Notes: generated by a model not told the origin, from the letters alone. A DNA stretch of 64,000 nucleotides from Rhodocyclaceae bacterium (GCA_030681195.1 JAUXXJ010000005.1:186001-250000), one strand, 5' to 3'. Counted from the stretch's first letter, positions 21,719 through 33,645 are shown. Made by a program: numbers and translations.

Positions 21719-22231
21719 CAGAGCATCTCGCCGAGCTTGATCTCAACCATCAGATCATCGGACAATTTTTCCAGTGCCGCCTTGAGTTCGCGGGCATTGA
21801 AGTCGGGTGAAGCGGTCAGTTCGGCTTCGCAGTGGAAAAGGATTTCCGCCGACATCGGCGCGCTACTGGTGCGAGTTTGCAGGTCCTCGACGTTGACGGC
21901 ATGACTGGCCAGCACCTGCGAGACTTCCCTGACGATACCAATGCGGTCGTGTCCGACGAGATTCAGGCTCAGGCGCCGTCCTGCCAACGCCGACTTTTGC
22001 GCAGCGGCGCTTTCCACGCTGACCTTGAGGCCCTTGAGCCCGGAGAGCGTGGTTTTGAGCTCGGCGGCCTCGGCAGCGGGAACGGCCACTTCGACAATGC
22101 CGGCGAATTTGCCCGAGAGCTGGGACATCGAGGCTTCGAGCCAGTTGCCACCATGCGTGGAGATCGCGATGGCAAGTTCCTCGACGAGGCCGGGGCGGTC
22201 GTCGCCGATGACGGTGAGAATCAGGCGTGTA

Positions 22232-22239
<8 letters not shown>
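21718..22239 (-). CDS. GcvR-like tandem ACT domain protein
   Basis: A 173-residue protein of two ACT domains ([18 protein letters not shown] at the N-terminus; [20 protein letters not shown] in the middle), matching the GcvR family, which in E. coli represses the glycine cleavage genes by sequestering GcvA. It overlaps the end of gcvP: starts ATG 22245 or 22239 both lie inside the last gcvP codons. Between the two domains a dispersed repeat copy encodes KSALAGRR. No gcvA-type regulator is in the window. Confidence 0.85.
21975..21998 (-). repeat. Dispersed 24-bp repeat, copy 6 (in gcvR-like gene, 2 mismatches)
   Basis: Same orientation as the gene, read KSALAGR in the linker between the two ACT domains. 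Confidence 0.75.
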
Positions 22240-25056
<2,817 letters not shown>

Positions 25057-25057
<1 letters not shown>

Positions 25058-25440
25058 CAGGATTCCGTGGCGATTTTTTCGTAGGCGCTGGCGTCGAGCA
25101 ATGCGCCAAGGTCGGCGGCGTTGGCCGGCTTCAGCTTGAACAGCCAGGCGGCGTAGGCGTCCTGATTGACGCTTTCGGGCGCATCAATGGCGGCATCGTT
25201 CTTCGCCACGACTTCGCCGGCGATCGGCGCGTAGATATCAGAGGCGGCCTTGACCGACTCGACGACGGCGCATTCTTCGCCGGCCTTGACCGTGCGGCCG
25301 GCATCGGGCAGTTCGAGGAAGACGATGTCGCCGAGCGCTTCCTGCGCATGGTCGGTGATACCGATGGTGACGGTGCCATCGGCTTCAAGCAGTGCCCACT
25401 CGTGGGACTTGGTGTATTTCAGGTTAGCGGGAACGCTCAT
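25057..25440 (-). CDS. gcvH: Glycine cleavage system H protein
   Basis: A 127-residue lipoyl carrier protein starting [15 protein letters not shown]. The lipoyl lysine lies in [12 protein letters not shown] at about residue 63. It shuttles the aminomethyl group among P, T and L proteins. AGGAG ends 9 bases before ATG 25440; the in-frame ATG at 25446 is only 3 bases from it and less likely. It sits 13 bases after gcvT and shares a base with gcvP. Confidence 0.96.
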
Positions 25441-25453
25441 CTTCATTGACTCC

Positions 25454-26539
25454 TTAAAGTTGGGATTTGCCGTTGCGGGCGAAGACCGGCTTGACGACTT
25501 TCGCCTTGAGTAATTTGTCGCGAATCTCGACCTGCACCTCGTCGCCGATGGCAACACCAGCGGGCAGGCGGGCGAGGGCGATGGACTGGTTCAGCGTGGG
25601 CGAGAACGAACCGCTGGTGGTCTCGCCGTTGCCGTGCGCGGTGACGACTTTCTGGTGGGCGCGCAGGATGCCCTTGTCGAGCAGCAGCAGGCCGAGAAAA
25701 ACCTTGAGCGATCCGGCCGCTTGCCGTCCCACGAGCGCCGACTTTCCAATGAAGTTGCGGTTAGCATCTTTGAAATCGACGGTCCAGCTCAGGCCGGATT
25801 CAAGCGGGTTCTGTGTTTCGTCCATGTCCTGACCATAGAGGTTCATGCCGGCTTCGAGGCGCAGCGTGTCGCGCGCGCCCAGTCCTGCCGGCTTGACGCC
25901 CGCTTCGATGAGTTTTTGCCAGACCGTGGCGGCTTCGGTTGCGGGGATGGCAATTTCGAAGCCATCTTCGCCGGTGTAACCGGTGCGGGCGATCAGCCAG
26001 CCGTCCCACTCGGCGGCCTGGAAAACCCCAAGGGTGACCGAGTACGAACGGGCGACGGGGAAGGCGGTCCAGAAACGCTCGCGTGCCTGTGGGCCCTGCA
26101 CAGCGATCATCGCCAGGTCGCGACGTGGCGTCAGGCTGACGGCAAAGTCCGCGGCCTGCAGCCGCATCCAGGCCAGGTCTTTTTCCGAGGTACCGGCATT
26201 GACGACGATGCGGTATTTCGTTTCTGTGAAGAAATAGACGATGAGGTCGTCGATGACGCCGCCGTCTTCCTGCAGCATGCAAGAGTAGAGCGCCTTGCCG
26301 GGCACGGTCAGTTTCGCCACGTCGTTGGCGAGCAGACGACGCAGGAAGGCCTGCGACTCGGCACCGACGAGGTCGATGGCGAGCATGTGCGACACATCGA
26401 ACATGCCGGCATTCGTGCGAACGCAGTGGTGCTCTTCAATCTGCGAGCCGTAGTTGATCGGCATCTGCCAGCCGGCAAAATCGACGATTTTTGCGCCGGC
26501 GGCAACGTGGGTCTCGTAAAGCGGTGTTTTCTGGATCAT
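25454..26539 (-). CDS. gcvT: Aminomethyltransferase, T protein
   Basis: A 361-residue tetrahydrofolate-dependent T protein. It releases ammonia and makes 5,10-methylene-THF from the aminomethyl-lipoyl H protein. Motifs: [43 protein letters not shown] and [19 protein letters not shown] drifted repeat copy is read KSALVGRQ. The start ATG 26539 overlaps the queD stop by four bases. Confidence 0.96.
   Translation of the reverse strand: MIQKTPLYETHVAAGAKIVDFAGWQMPINYGSQIEEHHCVRTNAGMFDVSHMLAIDLVGAESQAFLRRLLANDVAKLTVPGKALYSCMLQEDGGVIDDLIVYFFTETKYRIVVNAGTSEKDLAWMRLQAADFAVSLTPRRDLAMIAVQGPQARERFWTAFPVARSYSVTLGVFQAAEWDGWLIARTGYTGEDGFEIAIPATEAATVWQKLIEAGVKPAGLGARDTLRLEAGMNLYGQDMDETQNPLESGLSWTVDFKDANRNFIGKSALVGRQAAGSLKVFLGLLLLDKGILRAHQKVVTAHGNGETTSGSFSPTLNQSIALARLPAGVAIGDEVQVEIRDKLLKAKVVKPVFARNGKSQL
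25723..25746 (-). repeat. Dispersed 24-bp repeat, copy 9 (in gcvT, 3 mismatches)
   Basis: Same orientation as gcvT, read in the KSALAGR frame as KSALVGR before the C-terminal domain. The family often has a similar Lys-Glu/Ser-x-Leu segment here, so part of the match may be convergent. Confidence 0.55.
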
Positions 26540-26991
26540 GGTGTGATGTCGGCGCAGTGGCAGTCGGCCCAGCAATTGGGGGTTTCGTAGAGGCGCACCT
26601 GTTCGAGGTGCAGGTGGTTTCCGTAGGTGTCCCGATAGGCCGGGTCAAGAATCTCGAAGGCGATACGCGCAAGATTCTCAGCCGTCGGTACGCGGTCGAG
26701 CGCGACGGTTTTGTGGCCGGGCAGGGTGGCCAGAAACTGCACGATCTGTGTGTCGCCGCGATAGACGAGGAAGGCGTGATCCCACACCTCGACCACCTGG
26801 CGCATGGCGATCTGCTTGACTTCGGAGAAGTCCATCACCATGCCGTTGTTTGGCTGGCCGGCGGCCTCAATGACCTCTCCGGCGAGGGTGATTTCCAGCA
26901 CATACCGATGCCCGTGCAGATGGCGGCACTGACTTTGATGGTCGGGAATGCGGTGGCCGGCGTCGAATTCGAGGCGGCGGGTGATTTGCAT
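26536..26991 (-). CDS. queD: 6-carboxy-5,6,7,8-tetrahydropterin synthase
   Basis: A 151-residue QueD/PTPS-family protein. Zinc ligands: His in FDAGHRI and the pair in CRHLHGHRY; the catalytic Cys is probably the one in [10 protein letters not shown]. It turns 7,8-dihydroneopterin triphosphate into carboxytetrahydropterin for queuosine. It is the first gene of the minus-strand run into gcvTHP, overlapping gcvT by four bases, an unusual pairing. The next gene on the plus strand is a radical SAM protein. Confidence 0.93.
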   Translation of the reverse strand: MQITRRLEFDAGHRIPDHQSQCRHLHGHRYVLEITLAGEVIEAAGQPNNGMVMDFSEVKQIAMRQVVEVWDHAFLVYRGDTQIVQFLATLPGHKTVALDRVPTAENLARIAFEILDPAYRDTYGNHLHLEQVRLYETPNCWADCHCADITP

Positions 26992-27019
26992 GAGAAGGGG
27001 GATAATCTGAGAGTCCAGA

Positions 27020-27025
27020 ATTATA
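27020..27025 (-). promoter_or_regulatory. Candidate -10 box for the queD-gcv operon
   Basis: Minus-strand TATAAT about 29 bases before the queD ATG, in the 52-base gap between divergent genes. GACATA lies 17 bases upstream as a weak -35. No glycine riboswitch fold was recognised in this gap. Confidence 0.4.
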
Positions 27026-27043
27026 GTCTCGCCCTTCCCTCTT

Positions 27044-27886
27044 ATGTCCCGTCTATCCGTCCAGGATCACAACCGTAATGCCACCGGAATGACCTACGTC
27101 TATCCGGTCATGTCGCGTCGTGCCGGCGGGGTATCGGTGGGGATCAACCTCAATCCGAACAATGCCTGCAACTGGCGCTGTATCTACTGTCAGGTGCCTG
27201 ATTTGCAGCGTGGTGGTCCGCCACCCATTGATTTGGCGCGACTTGAGGCAGAGTTATTCGACATGCTGTCGCAACTCTATCGAGGTGACTACATCGCGCG
27301 GCACGCACCGCCAGAGGCACGCCGGGTCGTGGATATCGCCTTTTCCGGCAACGGCGAACCGACCAGTGCCGCCGAGTTTCCCGCAGCGGTGGACATGGTT
27401 GGCCGACTTTTGGACAGTTTTGCCTTGCCCGAGCCACCCCGGATTCGACTGATTACCAACGGTAGCCTGCTGGATCGAGAGGACGTTCAGGCCGGTATTG
27501 CCAATATTGGCTTGCAACGCGGCGAGGTTTGGTTCAAGGTCGATGTCGTCGATCCGGCCCGGATGAAGCAGATCAATGGCGTTGGCTACGAGCCGGCCAC
27601 GGTGCTGCGACGTCTGAAACGCTGTGGCGATCTGTGTGAAACCTGGGTGCAGACCTGTTGGTTTGCCTTGGATGGTCAGCCGATCATGGCGGCAGAATCG
27701 GAGGCCTATCCCGATTTCCTGACAACTGTTAAGGACTTTGTGGCCGGGGTCCATCTTTACGGGCTGGCGCGTCCCTCTTTGCAAGCAGAAGCCTCTCGGC
27801 TATCGGCCCTGCCAGCAGCACAACTAGAACAGTTGGCGGCGCATATCCGCAAAAAAACAGGGCTGACCGTTCAGGTCAGCCCTTGA
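27044..27886 (+). CDS. Radical SAM protein of unknown substrate
   Basis: A 280-residue radical SAM protein. The Fe-S motif CNWRCIYC (Cys-x3-Cys-x2-Cys) is at about residues 44-51, followed by FSGNGEPT (SAM-binding GGE-like motif) near 104. There is no extra Cys-rich SPASM tail. The MTYVYPVMSRRAGGVSVGINLNP lead-in is like COG0731-type tRNA-modifying or activating enzymes, but no named family could be fixed. It is divergent from queD, yet it is not a QueE by sequence. Its last codons carry a terminator stem for the opposite gene. Confidence 0.8.
   Translation: MSRLSVQDHNRNATGMTYVYPVMSRRAGGVSVGINLNPNNACNWRCIYCQVPDLQRGGPPPIDLARLEAELFDMLSQLYRGDYIARHAPPEARRVVDIAFSGNGEPTSAAEFPAAVDMVGRLLDSFALPEPPRIRLITNGSLLDREDVQAGIANIGLQRGEVWFKVDVVDPARMKQINGVGYEPATVLRRLKRCGDLCETWVQTCWFALDGQPIMAAESEAYPDFLTTVKDFVAGVHLYGLARPSLQAEASRLSALPAAQLEQLAAHIRKKTGLTVQVSP
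27851..27882 (-). terminator. Terminator for the XRE gene, inside the radical SAM 3' end
   Basis: Stem GGGCTGACC / GGTCAGCCC with a five-base loop (GTTCA). Read on the minus strand the stem is followed by CTG and seven T. It therefore stops transcription from the minus-strand regulator gene ending at 27896, although the DNA encodes the C-terminus of the radical SAM protein. Confidence 0.8.
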
Positions 27887-27895
27887 TGCACCAAC

Positions 27896-28189
27896 TCAGC
27901 CTGCCTTTTTCAGTGCCTTGGCCTCTTTCTTGAATTCCTTGAAGAGGTCCGATTTCTTTGCCTTCAGATACTCGACGACCTCGTAGTCATCGCGCTTGAT
28001 TTTAGCGATGTCGATCTGCTCCACATGAACCAGACGCAACAGATGCTGAACGGGGCGCGGCATATTGCGGCCACTCTCATAACGTGAACCGCCGCTTTGG
28101 GTCACGCCCAGTTTCGACCAGAATTGCTGCTGGTTCATGCCAAGCTTGCGGCGAATCTCGCGGGCATCGATTTTGTCCATACTCTTCAT
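27896..28189 (-). CDS. XRE-type helix-turn-helix protein
   Basis: A 97-residue protein with an N-terminal helix-turn-helix (REIRRKLGMNQQQFWSKLGV, then SGGSRYESGRNMP, about residues 8-45) typical of XRE/Cro regulators. The C-terminus is Lys-rich (KKSDLFKEFKKEAKALKKAG). Start ATG 28189 follows AAGGA by 7 bases. It is divergent from lysC and alone on its strand. Target unknown. Confidence 0.8.
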   Translation of the reverse strand: MKSMDKIDAREIRRKLGMNQQQFWSKLGVTQSGGSRYESGRNMPRPVQHLLRLVHVEQIDIAKIKRDDYEVVEYLKAKKSDLFKEFKKEAKALKKAG

Positions 28190-28347
28190 GATGGTGTCCT
28201 TTTTGGTTGAGTGGTTATTACAACGGAAGTTATATGACTTGCAGGATAGCGAATATTTGTATGCCATACAAGCGGCTGTCATCATTTTTTGTGCCGTAGT
28301 GGATAAGCTTCGGCTAAAATTCGCGCCTTTCCGAAATTGGACGAAAT

Positions 28348-29589
28348 ATGGCGCTAATTGTTCAAAAATATGGCGGCACGTCGATGGGCTCTCCCGACCG
28401 CATTCGGGATGTGGCCCGTCGCGTTAAGCGCTGGCAAGCTCAGGGTAACCAGGTTGTGGTCGTCGTGTCGGCCATGAGTGGCGAAACCAACCGCCTCATC
28501 GGCCTGGCCAAGGATGTGTCCCCCCAGCCGCATCCGCGTGAGCTGGACGTGATGATTTCCACCGGCGAGCAAGTCACCATTGCCCTGCTGGCCATGGCGC
28601 TGCAGGATATAGGTGTTGTTGCCAAGAGCTATACCGGAGCACAGGTCAAGGTTCTGACCGACAGTACCTTCACAAAGGCGCGCATTCTCTCTATCGACGA
28701 ACAGAATATTCGCCGCGATCTGGAAAGTAACACTGTGGTTATCGTGGCGGGCTTCCAAGGGGTGGATGAACTCGGCAATATCACTACGCTCGGTCGCGGC
28801 GGCTCCGATACCTCCGCCGTCGCGCTGGCCGCTGCGCTCAAGGCAGACGAGTGCCAGATCTACACCGATGTCGATGGCGTCTATACCACCGACCCGCGCA
28901 TCGTTCCCGAGGCCCGCAAGCTGGATCGCATTACCTTTGAGGAAATGCTTGAAATGGCCAGCCTGGGCTCGAAAGTCCTGCAAATCCGCTCGGTCGAATT
29001 TGCCGGAAAATATAAAGTCAAACTGCGCGTGCTCTCCAGCTTCGAGGAAGAGGGTAAGGAAACCCCCGGCACGCTGATTACCGTTGAGGACGACATCACC
29101 ATGGAACAACCGATCATTTCCGGCATCGCATTCAACCGTGACGAAGCCAAACTCACCGTGCTGGGCGTCCCTGACCGTCCTGGCATCGCCTCGCAAATCC
29201 TCGGCCCGATTGCCGAAGCCAATGTCGACGTCGACATGATCATCCAGAACGTCGGCCATGACGGCCTGACCGACTTCTCCTTCACCGTCAATCGTGGTGA
29301 ATATGCCCGCACCCTGAAAATCCTTGAGGAACAGATCAAGCCGCATATCGGTGCACGCGCCATTGAAGGCGACAACAAGATTTGCAAGGTCTCGGCGGTC
29401 GGTGTCGGCATGCGCTCCCATCCGGGCGTGGCAAGCAAGATGTTCCGTGCGCTGGCCGAGGAAGGCATCAACATCCAGATGATCTCCACGTCGGAAATCA
29501 AGATTTCCGTTGTGGTGGACGAGAAGTACCTGGAACTGGCCGTGCGTGTGCTGCATCAGACCTTTGGTTTGGACAAGGCTCCAGCCTGA
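28348..29589 (+). CDS. lysC: Aspartate kinase
   Basis: A 413-residue aspartokinase: kinase domain beginning [15 protein letters not shown] with [16 protein letters not shown], and a C-terminal pair of ACT domains ([34 protein letters not shown]) that bind lysine and/or threonine. The internal SIDE start typical of alpha2beta2 enzymes was not assessed. It phosphorylates aspartate for Lys/Thr/Met synthesis. A GCTAAAAT -10-like element lies at 28313-28320 without a convincing -35. Confidence 0.96.
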   Translation: MALIVQKYGGTSMGSPDRIRDVARRVKRWQAQGNQVVVVVSAMSGETNRLIGLAKDVSPQPHPRELDVMISTGEQVTIALLAMALQDIGVVAKSYTGAQVKVLTDSTFTKARILSIDEQNIRRDLESNTVVIVAGFQGVDELGNITTLGRGGSDTSAVALAAALKADECQIYTDVDGVYTTDPRIVPEARKLDRITFEEMLEMASLGSKVLQIRSVEFAGKYKVKLRVLSSFEEEGKETPGTLITVEDDITMEQPIISGIAFNRDEAKLTVLGVPDRPGIASQILGPIAEANVDVDMIIQNVGHDGLTDFSFTVNRGEYARTLKILEEQIKPHIGARAIEGDNKICKVSAVGVGMRSHPGVASKMFRALAEEGINIQMISTSEIKISVVVDEKYLELAVRVLHQTFGLDKAPA

Positions 29590-29603
29590 TTTGACCCAGA
29601 CAT

Positions 29604-29631
29604 AAGGAGGCGAGTATCATGCGCCTCCTTT
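29604..29631 (+). terminator. Hairpin terminator between lysC and tRNA-Ser
   Basis: Nine-base-pair stem AAGGAGGCG / CGCCTCCTT with a nine-base loop, 14 bases after the lysC stop. The following T tract is only three bases, so efficiency may be modest; it ends right at the tRNA 5' end. Confidence 0.6.
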
Positions 29632-29724
29632 GGAGACGTGGCCGAGTGGTCGAAGGCACGCCCCTGCTAAGGGCGCATCTGGGCAAAACCTGGATCCAGG
29701 GTTCGAATCCCTGCGTCTCCGCCA
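29632..29724 (+). tRNA. tRNA-Ser(GCU)
   Basis: A 93-base class II tRNA. Acceptor stem GGAGACG / CGTCTCC, anticodon loop CTGCTAA giving anticodon GCU (codons AGC/AGU), long variable arm, T arm with GGTTCGAATCC, and an encoded CCA at 29722-29724. Confidence 0.96.
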
Positions 29725-29759
29725 GAATTTCTGGCTAAACCAGTCTCTGACTGGGCGAT

Positions 29760-29793
29760 AACCCCACCGAGCCACGCGCTTTGTGGGGTTTTT
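29760..29793 (+). terminator. Terminator after tRNA-Ser(GCU)
   Basis: Stem AACCCCAC / GTGGGGTT with a loop of about 15 bases followed by TTTCGTTT. The following 200 bases up to 30000 contain no feature I can support. Confidence 0.75.
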
Positions 29794-30000
29794 CGTTTAT
29801 GCCTGTTGACTACGAGCATCTCGGTTCAGGTTTTCAATCGACCATCTGACAAGGGTTTCCGGGCGGTCAGGATCGAGTTTGTATTACGATATCGCCTTAA
29901 CGTTTCGGTCTAGAGTTGCCGGATAATCTCGGCAATGGCGGACGTCGCCAACGTGAAAATTGCTGCGATCAAGGGATACCAGCAGTCGAGGGAGTCATGA

Positions 30001-30363
30001 ATGAGCCATACAAAATCGCAGGAAGTCGTTCTCGCCATCAAAATCACGGAAGATCTGCACAAGGCGCTCAACGCACTGCGCGCTGCCTGGAAGCAGGATG
30101 CCCATTCAGTGCCCAAAGGCCTGTCCTGTTCAGAATCCAAGGAAGGGCAGTTCGTCCTGATGGCTGCTGAAGCGGCTTTCGTCACGTTGCCCGGTGCCTG
30201 CGTCATCAAGGGCCTGGGGGCGATCGAGCTGGCCGGCGCCGAGCCCGTCTTCGAAGACGGCGCGAGTTCGAAGACGCTGGTGCTGCGGGATACCCCGGAT
30301 GGCTGGAAGTTTTCTGTAAAGTTCGTGCCGCCCATCGTGCGAGAACGAAACTCGAAGAAATAG
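30001..30363 (+). CDS. Hypothetical protein
   Basis: A 120-residue soluble protein, not recognised. The composition is ordinary, with no signal peptide, Cys pair or repeat. An ATG at 30001 follows GGGAG by about 7 bases, supporting the start. It is followed within a few bases by two other small genes, so the three may form a transcript. Ribosome-binding-site spacing and continuous codon use suggest a real gene. Confidence 0.65.
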   Translation: MSHTKSQEVVLAIKITEDLHKALNALRAAWKQDAHSVPKGLSCSESKEGQFVLMAAEAAFVTLPGACVIKGLGAIELAGAEPVFEDGASSKTLVLRDTPDGWKFSVKFVPPIVRERNSKK

Positions 30364-30367
30364 TCCA

Positions 30368-30607
30368 ATGGATACCCAGCCCAACAATCCTCTCCATGGC
30401 ACCACCCTGGAAGCGCTTCTGAATGAACTGGTGACGTATTACGGTTGGCATGACTTGGGACGGCAGATCGACATTCGCTGCTTCCGCTTCACCCACGACC
30501 CCAGTATTCCATCGAGCCTCAAGTTTCTCCGTCGTACCCCGTGGGCAAGGGCGCGTGTGGAGTCGTTGTATGTCGACATGCTGACGCACAGTAAGAAGGC
30601 CATCTGA
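30368..30607 (+). CDS. VF530 family (DUF2132) small protein
   Basis: A 79-residue protein matching the VF530 family almost end to end: [53 protein letters not shown]. The family is a small helical fold proposed to bind DNA; its role is not established. It sits 4 bases after the preceding hypothetical gene. Confidence 0.88.
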   Translation: MDTQPNNPLHGTTLEALLNELVTYYGWHDLGRQIDIRCFRFTHDPSIPSSLKFLRRTPWARARVESLYVDMLTHSKKAI

Positions 30608-30612
30608 TTGGG

Positions 30613-30831
30613 ATGAGCTCTGAGGATCTCGAATTGCTGGTCACTCGCGAAATGCCCTTCGGCAAGCACAAGGGCACGCTGATTGCGGATCTTCCTGGCA
30701 ACTACCTCAACTGGTTTGCGCGTGAGGGGTTTCCAAAGGGGGAGATCGGCCGTCTGCTGGCCCTGATGCAGGAAATGGATCACAACGGTTTGCGGCCCTT
30801 GCTCAACCCTCTGCGGAAGAATCTTCGATGA
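30613..30831 (+). CDS. DUF3820 family small protein
   Basis: A 72-residue protein with the DUF3820 core MPFGKHKGTLIADLPGNYLNWFAREGFPKGEIGRLL (given here as the span of residues 14-49). The family is annotated as a putative quorum-sensing-regulated virulence factor from a Pseudomonas member; no mechanism is known. It follows the VF530 gene by 5 bases. Confidence 0.87.
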   Translation: MSSEDLELLVTREMPFGKHKGTLIADLPGNYLNWFAREGFPKGEIGRLLALMQEMDHNGLRPLLNPLRKNLR

Positions 30832-30936
30832 GCGACAGCCGTGTCTGGGGCCTAACTTTCAGATGGATCAGCATGTTTGGCTAGCTACTATTCGTTGCTG
30901 ACCCACTGCCGCAACAGCGTAGATGATTTGTGTCGG

Positions 30937-31194
30937 TTACTTGTGGCGGATCTTCAGGAACAGCACGGTTCCGGCCAGTGCCAGCGTGATGGTGTTGGCG
31001 ATAATAATCGGCCAGCTTTCCAGTACCATGCCGTAGAGCAACCATAGGGCGACGCCCAGCGTGAAGAGACTGTACATGCTGAGCGAGACGCCGGAAAGAT
31101 CACGTGAGCGCCAGGAGTGAAGGGTTTGCGGAATGAAGGCGAGGGTCGTAAAAGTCGCAGCGGCGTAGCCGATCAGGTCATGCATCAGGTTCAA
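30937..31194 (-). CDS. SemiSWEET-type small sugar transporter
   Basis: An 85-residue three-helix membrane protein with the PQ-loop (AFIPQTLHSWRSRDLSGVSL) of SemiSWEETs, which dimerise to move sugars across the inner membrane. Membrane segments are at about 8-24, 38-55 and 61-79. It overlaps the upstream methyltransferase gene by four bases. Substrate cannot be read from sequence. Confidence 0.88.
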   Translation of the reverse strand: MNLMHDLIGYAAATFTTLAFIPQTLHSWRSRDLSGVSLSMYSLFTLGVALWLLYGMVLESWPIIIANTITLALAGTVLFLKIRHK

Positions 31195-31871
31195 GGTTTT
31201 CTGAACTCCAGAAAGTAATTATCTTGCAGAAAATCATGCGTGCGATCCAAATGGAAGCCTGCTGCAGTAATTTCTGCAATCACCGTCTCGCGGTTGGCGC
31301 GCACATGGCTCATCACCCAGGAGCTGGAACGTCCCGGGATCTTTTCGTAGTCAATGACGATCAGGCGTCCGCCCGGCTTGAGGGCAGAACGAAGCGAAGC
31401 CAGCATCGCCTGTGGATATTCAAAGTGGTGATAGGTGTCGCTGGTAAAGATCAGATCAACGCTGCCAGCAAGCAAGCGCGCGTCCTTTTCGCCGCCTAGC
31501 AGTGTGCGCACCTGTGAAAGCCCGGCCTTTCGGGCACGGTCCTCGATGCCGCGGAGAAATTCCGGCACAATGTCCTGCGCGATCGCCGTCCCGCCAGCGC
31601 CGACTTTTTGCGCGAACAGCAAGGACAAGACACCGGTTCCCGCGCCGACATCGGCAATGACCATGCCCGGCTTGATTGCCAGCGCATCGACGATCGCGTG
31701 ACGCTGCTCGAAGATTTCGCGCCCCTCGGTTTCGAAGGCGACTTGCCAGCGTGCGTACTCCGGGTTTTCGTAGGCGCGGTTGACGCCCGGGGAGATGCTG
31801 CGCTCCTGCGCGCCAGCCAAGGCTGGCAGCAGAATTATCAGGAGGGTAAGAAGGAGTCGGCTATGTTTCAT
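31191..31871 (-). CDS. Exported class I SAM-dependent methyltransferase
   Basis: A 226-residue protein with a signal peptide (1-21, ALAGAQ) and a Rossmann methyltransferase fold. Motif I is VIADVGAGTGVLSLLFA, motif II AQDI, post-motif DLIFTSDTYHH, and LKPGGRLIVIDYE near the C-terminus. Methyltransferases with export signals are uncommon because SAM is cytosolic, so the predicted location is a puzzle. An exact dispersed repeat copy encodes KVGAGGTA between motifs I and II. It overlaps the SemiSWEET gene. Confidence 0.85.
   Translation of the reverse strand: MKHSRLLLTLLIILLPALAGAQERSISPGVNRAYENPEYARWQVAFETEGREIFEQRHAIVDALAIKPGMVIADVGAGTGVLSLLFAQKVGAGGTAIAQDIVPEFLRGIEDRARKAGLSQVRTLLGGEKDARLLAGSVDLIFTSDTYHHFEYPQAMLASLRSALKPGGRLIVIDYEKIPGRSSSWVMSHVRANRETVIAEITAAGFHLDRTHDFLQDNYFLEFRKP
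31585..31608 (-). repeat. Dispersed 24-bp repeat, copy 10 (in methyltransferase, exact)
   Basis: Exact copy, same orientation as the gene, read KVGAGGTA. It lies in the loop where relatives usually have a Gly-rich turn such as VGPxGKV before the motif II Asp. Confidence 0.9.
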
Positions 31872-32145
31872 CGTGATAGGTTATGAACGCGTTGGTAGTG
31901 ATCGCGAGTGAAGTCGCGTTGCCGGTATCATCTCATAAGCTTGTTTATACCTATTACACCCCGGACGCGTCCAAGGTGATTGACAAGGATGTCCAAGTCA
32001 AAACTGAATCCCCATCAATGACGGCCTCATATCAGGCTACGCTGCTGCCAAGTCTGCCCCCTGAATTACGGTTATCATTGATCGGTGCCAGCCCGGCATC
32101 ATGCGGGCTGACGTTCTTTTACCGCCGCTTATCGAGAAAGATTGC

Positions 32146-32583
32146 ATGGGAATTCTGACCAATATCATCGCCGCCGAAGAGGACGAAGTTGAAGCAATCG
32201 GCGAATCGTTGCAGCCCATTGATGAATGGAGCGGCATTGCGCTGCGCGATGTCACCATTCCCAAAATCGTCACGCTGCATTGTTTGCTGACCGGCGATCT
32301 GTTCGATGATGCCTGCGAGCTTTACGAACCGATTTATCTGTCGGCTGCCGAAGGTGCCTTGGTGCTGCGGATGTCTGAAGAGGCCGTGGCGCGCTTGGCT
32401 GCGCTCGACGAGGATGCCCTGGCGGCGGTGGCGGCGGAACTGACGGCGACGGAAGAATTCGAGGATGCCGGCTGGCCGGAAGAGGATATTGGCGATATGC
32501 TGGCTGCTCTAGGTGATCTGGCCCGGTTGGCGGAATCCCAGGGCCAGACCTTGTTTGTCTGGATGCATCCGCTGCGGACCTGA
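32146..32583 (+). CDS. Hypothetical acidic protein
   Basis: A 145-residue, strongly acidic protein, not recognised. It opens MGILTNIIAAEEDEVEAIGES and ends with an Ala-rich helix and FVWMHPLRT. ATG 32146 is preferred over earlier in-frame codons because a hairpin (CAGCCCG / CGGGCTG, about 32091-32112) would lie inside a longer reading. The 270 bases upstream hold no gene I accept. Confidence 0.6.
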   Translation: MGILTNIIAAEEDEVEAIGESLQPIDEWSGIALRDVTIPKIVTLHCLLTGDLFDDACELYEPIYLSAAEGALVLRMSEEAVARLAALDEDALAAVAAELTATEEFEDAGWPEEDIGDMLAALGDLARLAESQGQTLFVWMHPLRT

Positions 32584-32622
32584 GGGGGCAGCATTGATTC
32601 GGGATACTTTGGAGGCCAAGTG

Positions 32623-33639
32623 ATGAACAAGGTACGTGCATGGGCGGCGCATGCCGCCGGAGCGAAGCTGGAACGCTACGACTACACGCCGGGCCCGTTG
32701 GGCGAGGAGGAGGTCGAGATTGCCGTCGAGTATTGCGGGGTATGTCATTCTGATCTGTCGATGATCGACAATGCCTGGAACTTCACCACCTATCCGCTGG
32801 TGGCGGGTCATGAAGCGGTTGGCAAGATCGTTGCCATGGGGGCGCAAGTCAAGGGACTGAGCATTGGACAGCGGGTGGGGGTGGGCTGGACCAACAGCAG
32901 TTGCCTGCATTGCGCGCCCTGCGTGGGCGGCGATCACCATCTGTGCGGAGATTCGCAAGCGACGATCTCCAATCATCCCGGTGGTTTTGCCGAGCGCATG
33001 CGTGCCCAGTGGATATGGGCGGTTCCCTTGCCGCCAGAGGTACGGCCTGAAATTGCCGGCCCGCTTTTCTGCGGCGGCATTACGGTATTCAGCCCCTTCG
33101 TGGAGTTTGGCGTTTCCCCGACCAGTCGGGTCGGCGTGATCGGCATTGGCGGGCTCGGGCATCTGGCCGTCAAGTTTGCCAAGGCATGGGGCTGTGAAGT
33201 CACTGCATTGACCTCCAGTGCGGCCAAACATGCCGAGGCCAAGGCGATGGGCGCCCATCGCGTGGTCTCCAGCAGCGACGCGGCGGAAATCGCGGCCATG
33301 GCCGGCAACCTCGATCTGGTGATCGTCACCGTCAATGTGCCAATGGATTGGGAGGCGGTCATTGCAACCCTGGCCCCGAAGGGACGTTTGCATTTCGTCG
33401 GCGCCGTGTTGGAGCCCATCCAGGTCCAGGCTTTTTCCCTGATCGGCGGGCAACGGAGCATTTCCGGTTCGCCCATCGGCTCGCCGGCCAACATGGCGAA
33501 AATGCTCGACTTCTGCGCCCGCCACGGTATTGAACCCCAAGTCGAGCATTTTCCGATGCGTCGTATCAACGAGGCACTTGATCACCTGAGGGCTGGCAAG
33601 GCGCGCTACCGCATCGTGCTCGATGCTGATTGGGAATAG
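32623..33639 (+). CDS. Zinc-dependent NAD(P) alcohol dehydrogenase (YahK/cinnamyl-type)
   Basis: A 338-residue medium-chain dehydrogenase. Catalytic zinc ligands: Cys in CGVCHSD and His in GHEAVGKI. The structural zinc cluster is visible as CLHCAPCVGGDHHLC. The Rossmann motif GIGGLGHLAVKFA is at about 180. The closest layout is the YahK/AdhC aldehyde reductase branch. GGAGG lies 7 bases before ATG 32623. It is followed at 6 bases by an unknown membrane protein. Confidence 0.92.
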   Translation: MNKVRAWAAHAAGAKLERYDYTPGPLGEEEVEIAVEYCGVCHSDLSMIDNAWNFTTYPLVAGHEAVGKIVAMGAQVKGLSIGQRVGVGWTNSSCLHCAPCVGGDHHLCGDSQATISNHPGGFAERMRAQWIWAVPLPPEVRPEIAGPLFCGGITVFSPFVEFGVSPTSRVGVIGIGGLGHLAVKFAKAWGCEVTALTSSAAKHAEAKAMGAHRVVSSSDAAEIAAMAGNLDLVIVTVNVPMDWEAVIATLAPKGRLHFVGAVLEPIQVQAFSLIGGQRSISGSPIGSPANMAKMLDFCARHGIEPQVEHFPMRRINEALDHLRAGKARYRIVLDADWE

Positions 33640-33645
33640 TGGGTC

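Noticed and set aside
26992-27043. Glycine riboswitch ahead of the gcv operon
   Set aside because: Only 52 bases between queD and the divergent gene, too short for the aptamer, and no match to its conserved core.
31883-32158. A 91-codon open frame in the gap before 32146
   Set aside because: No family resemblance or ribosome binding site, and it runs through a hairpin.
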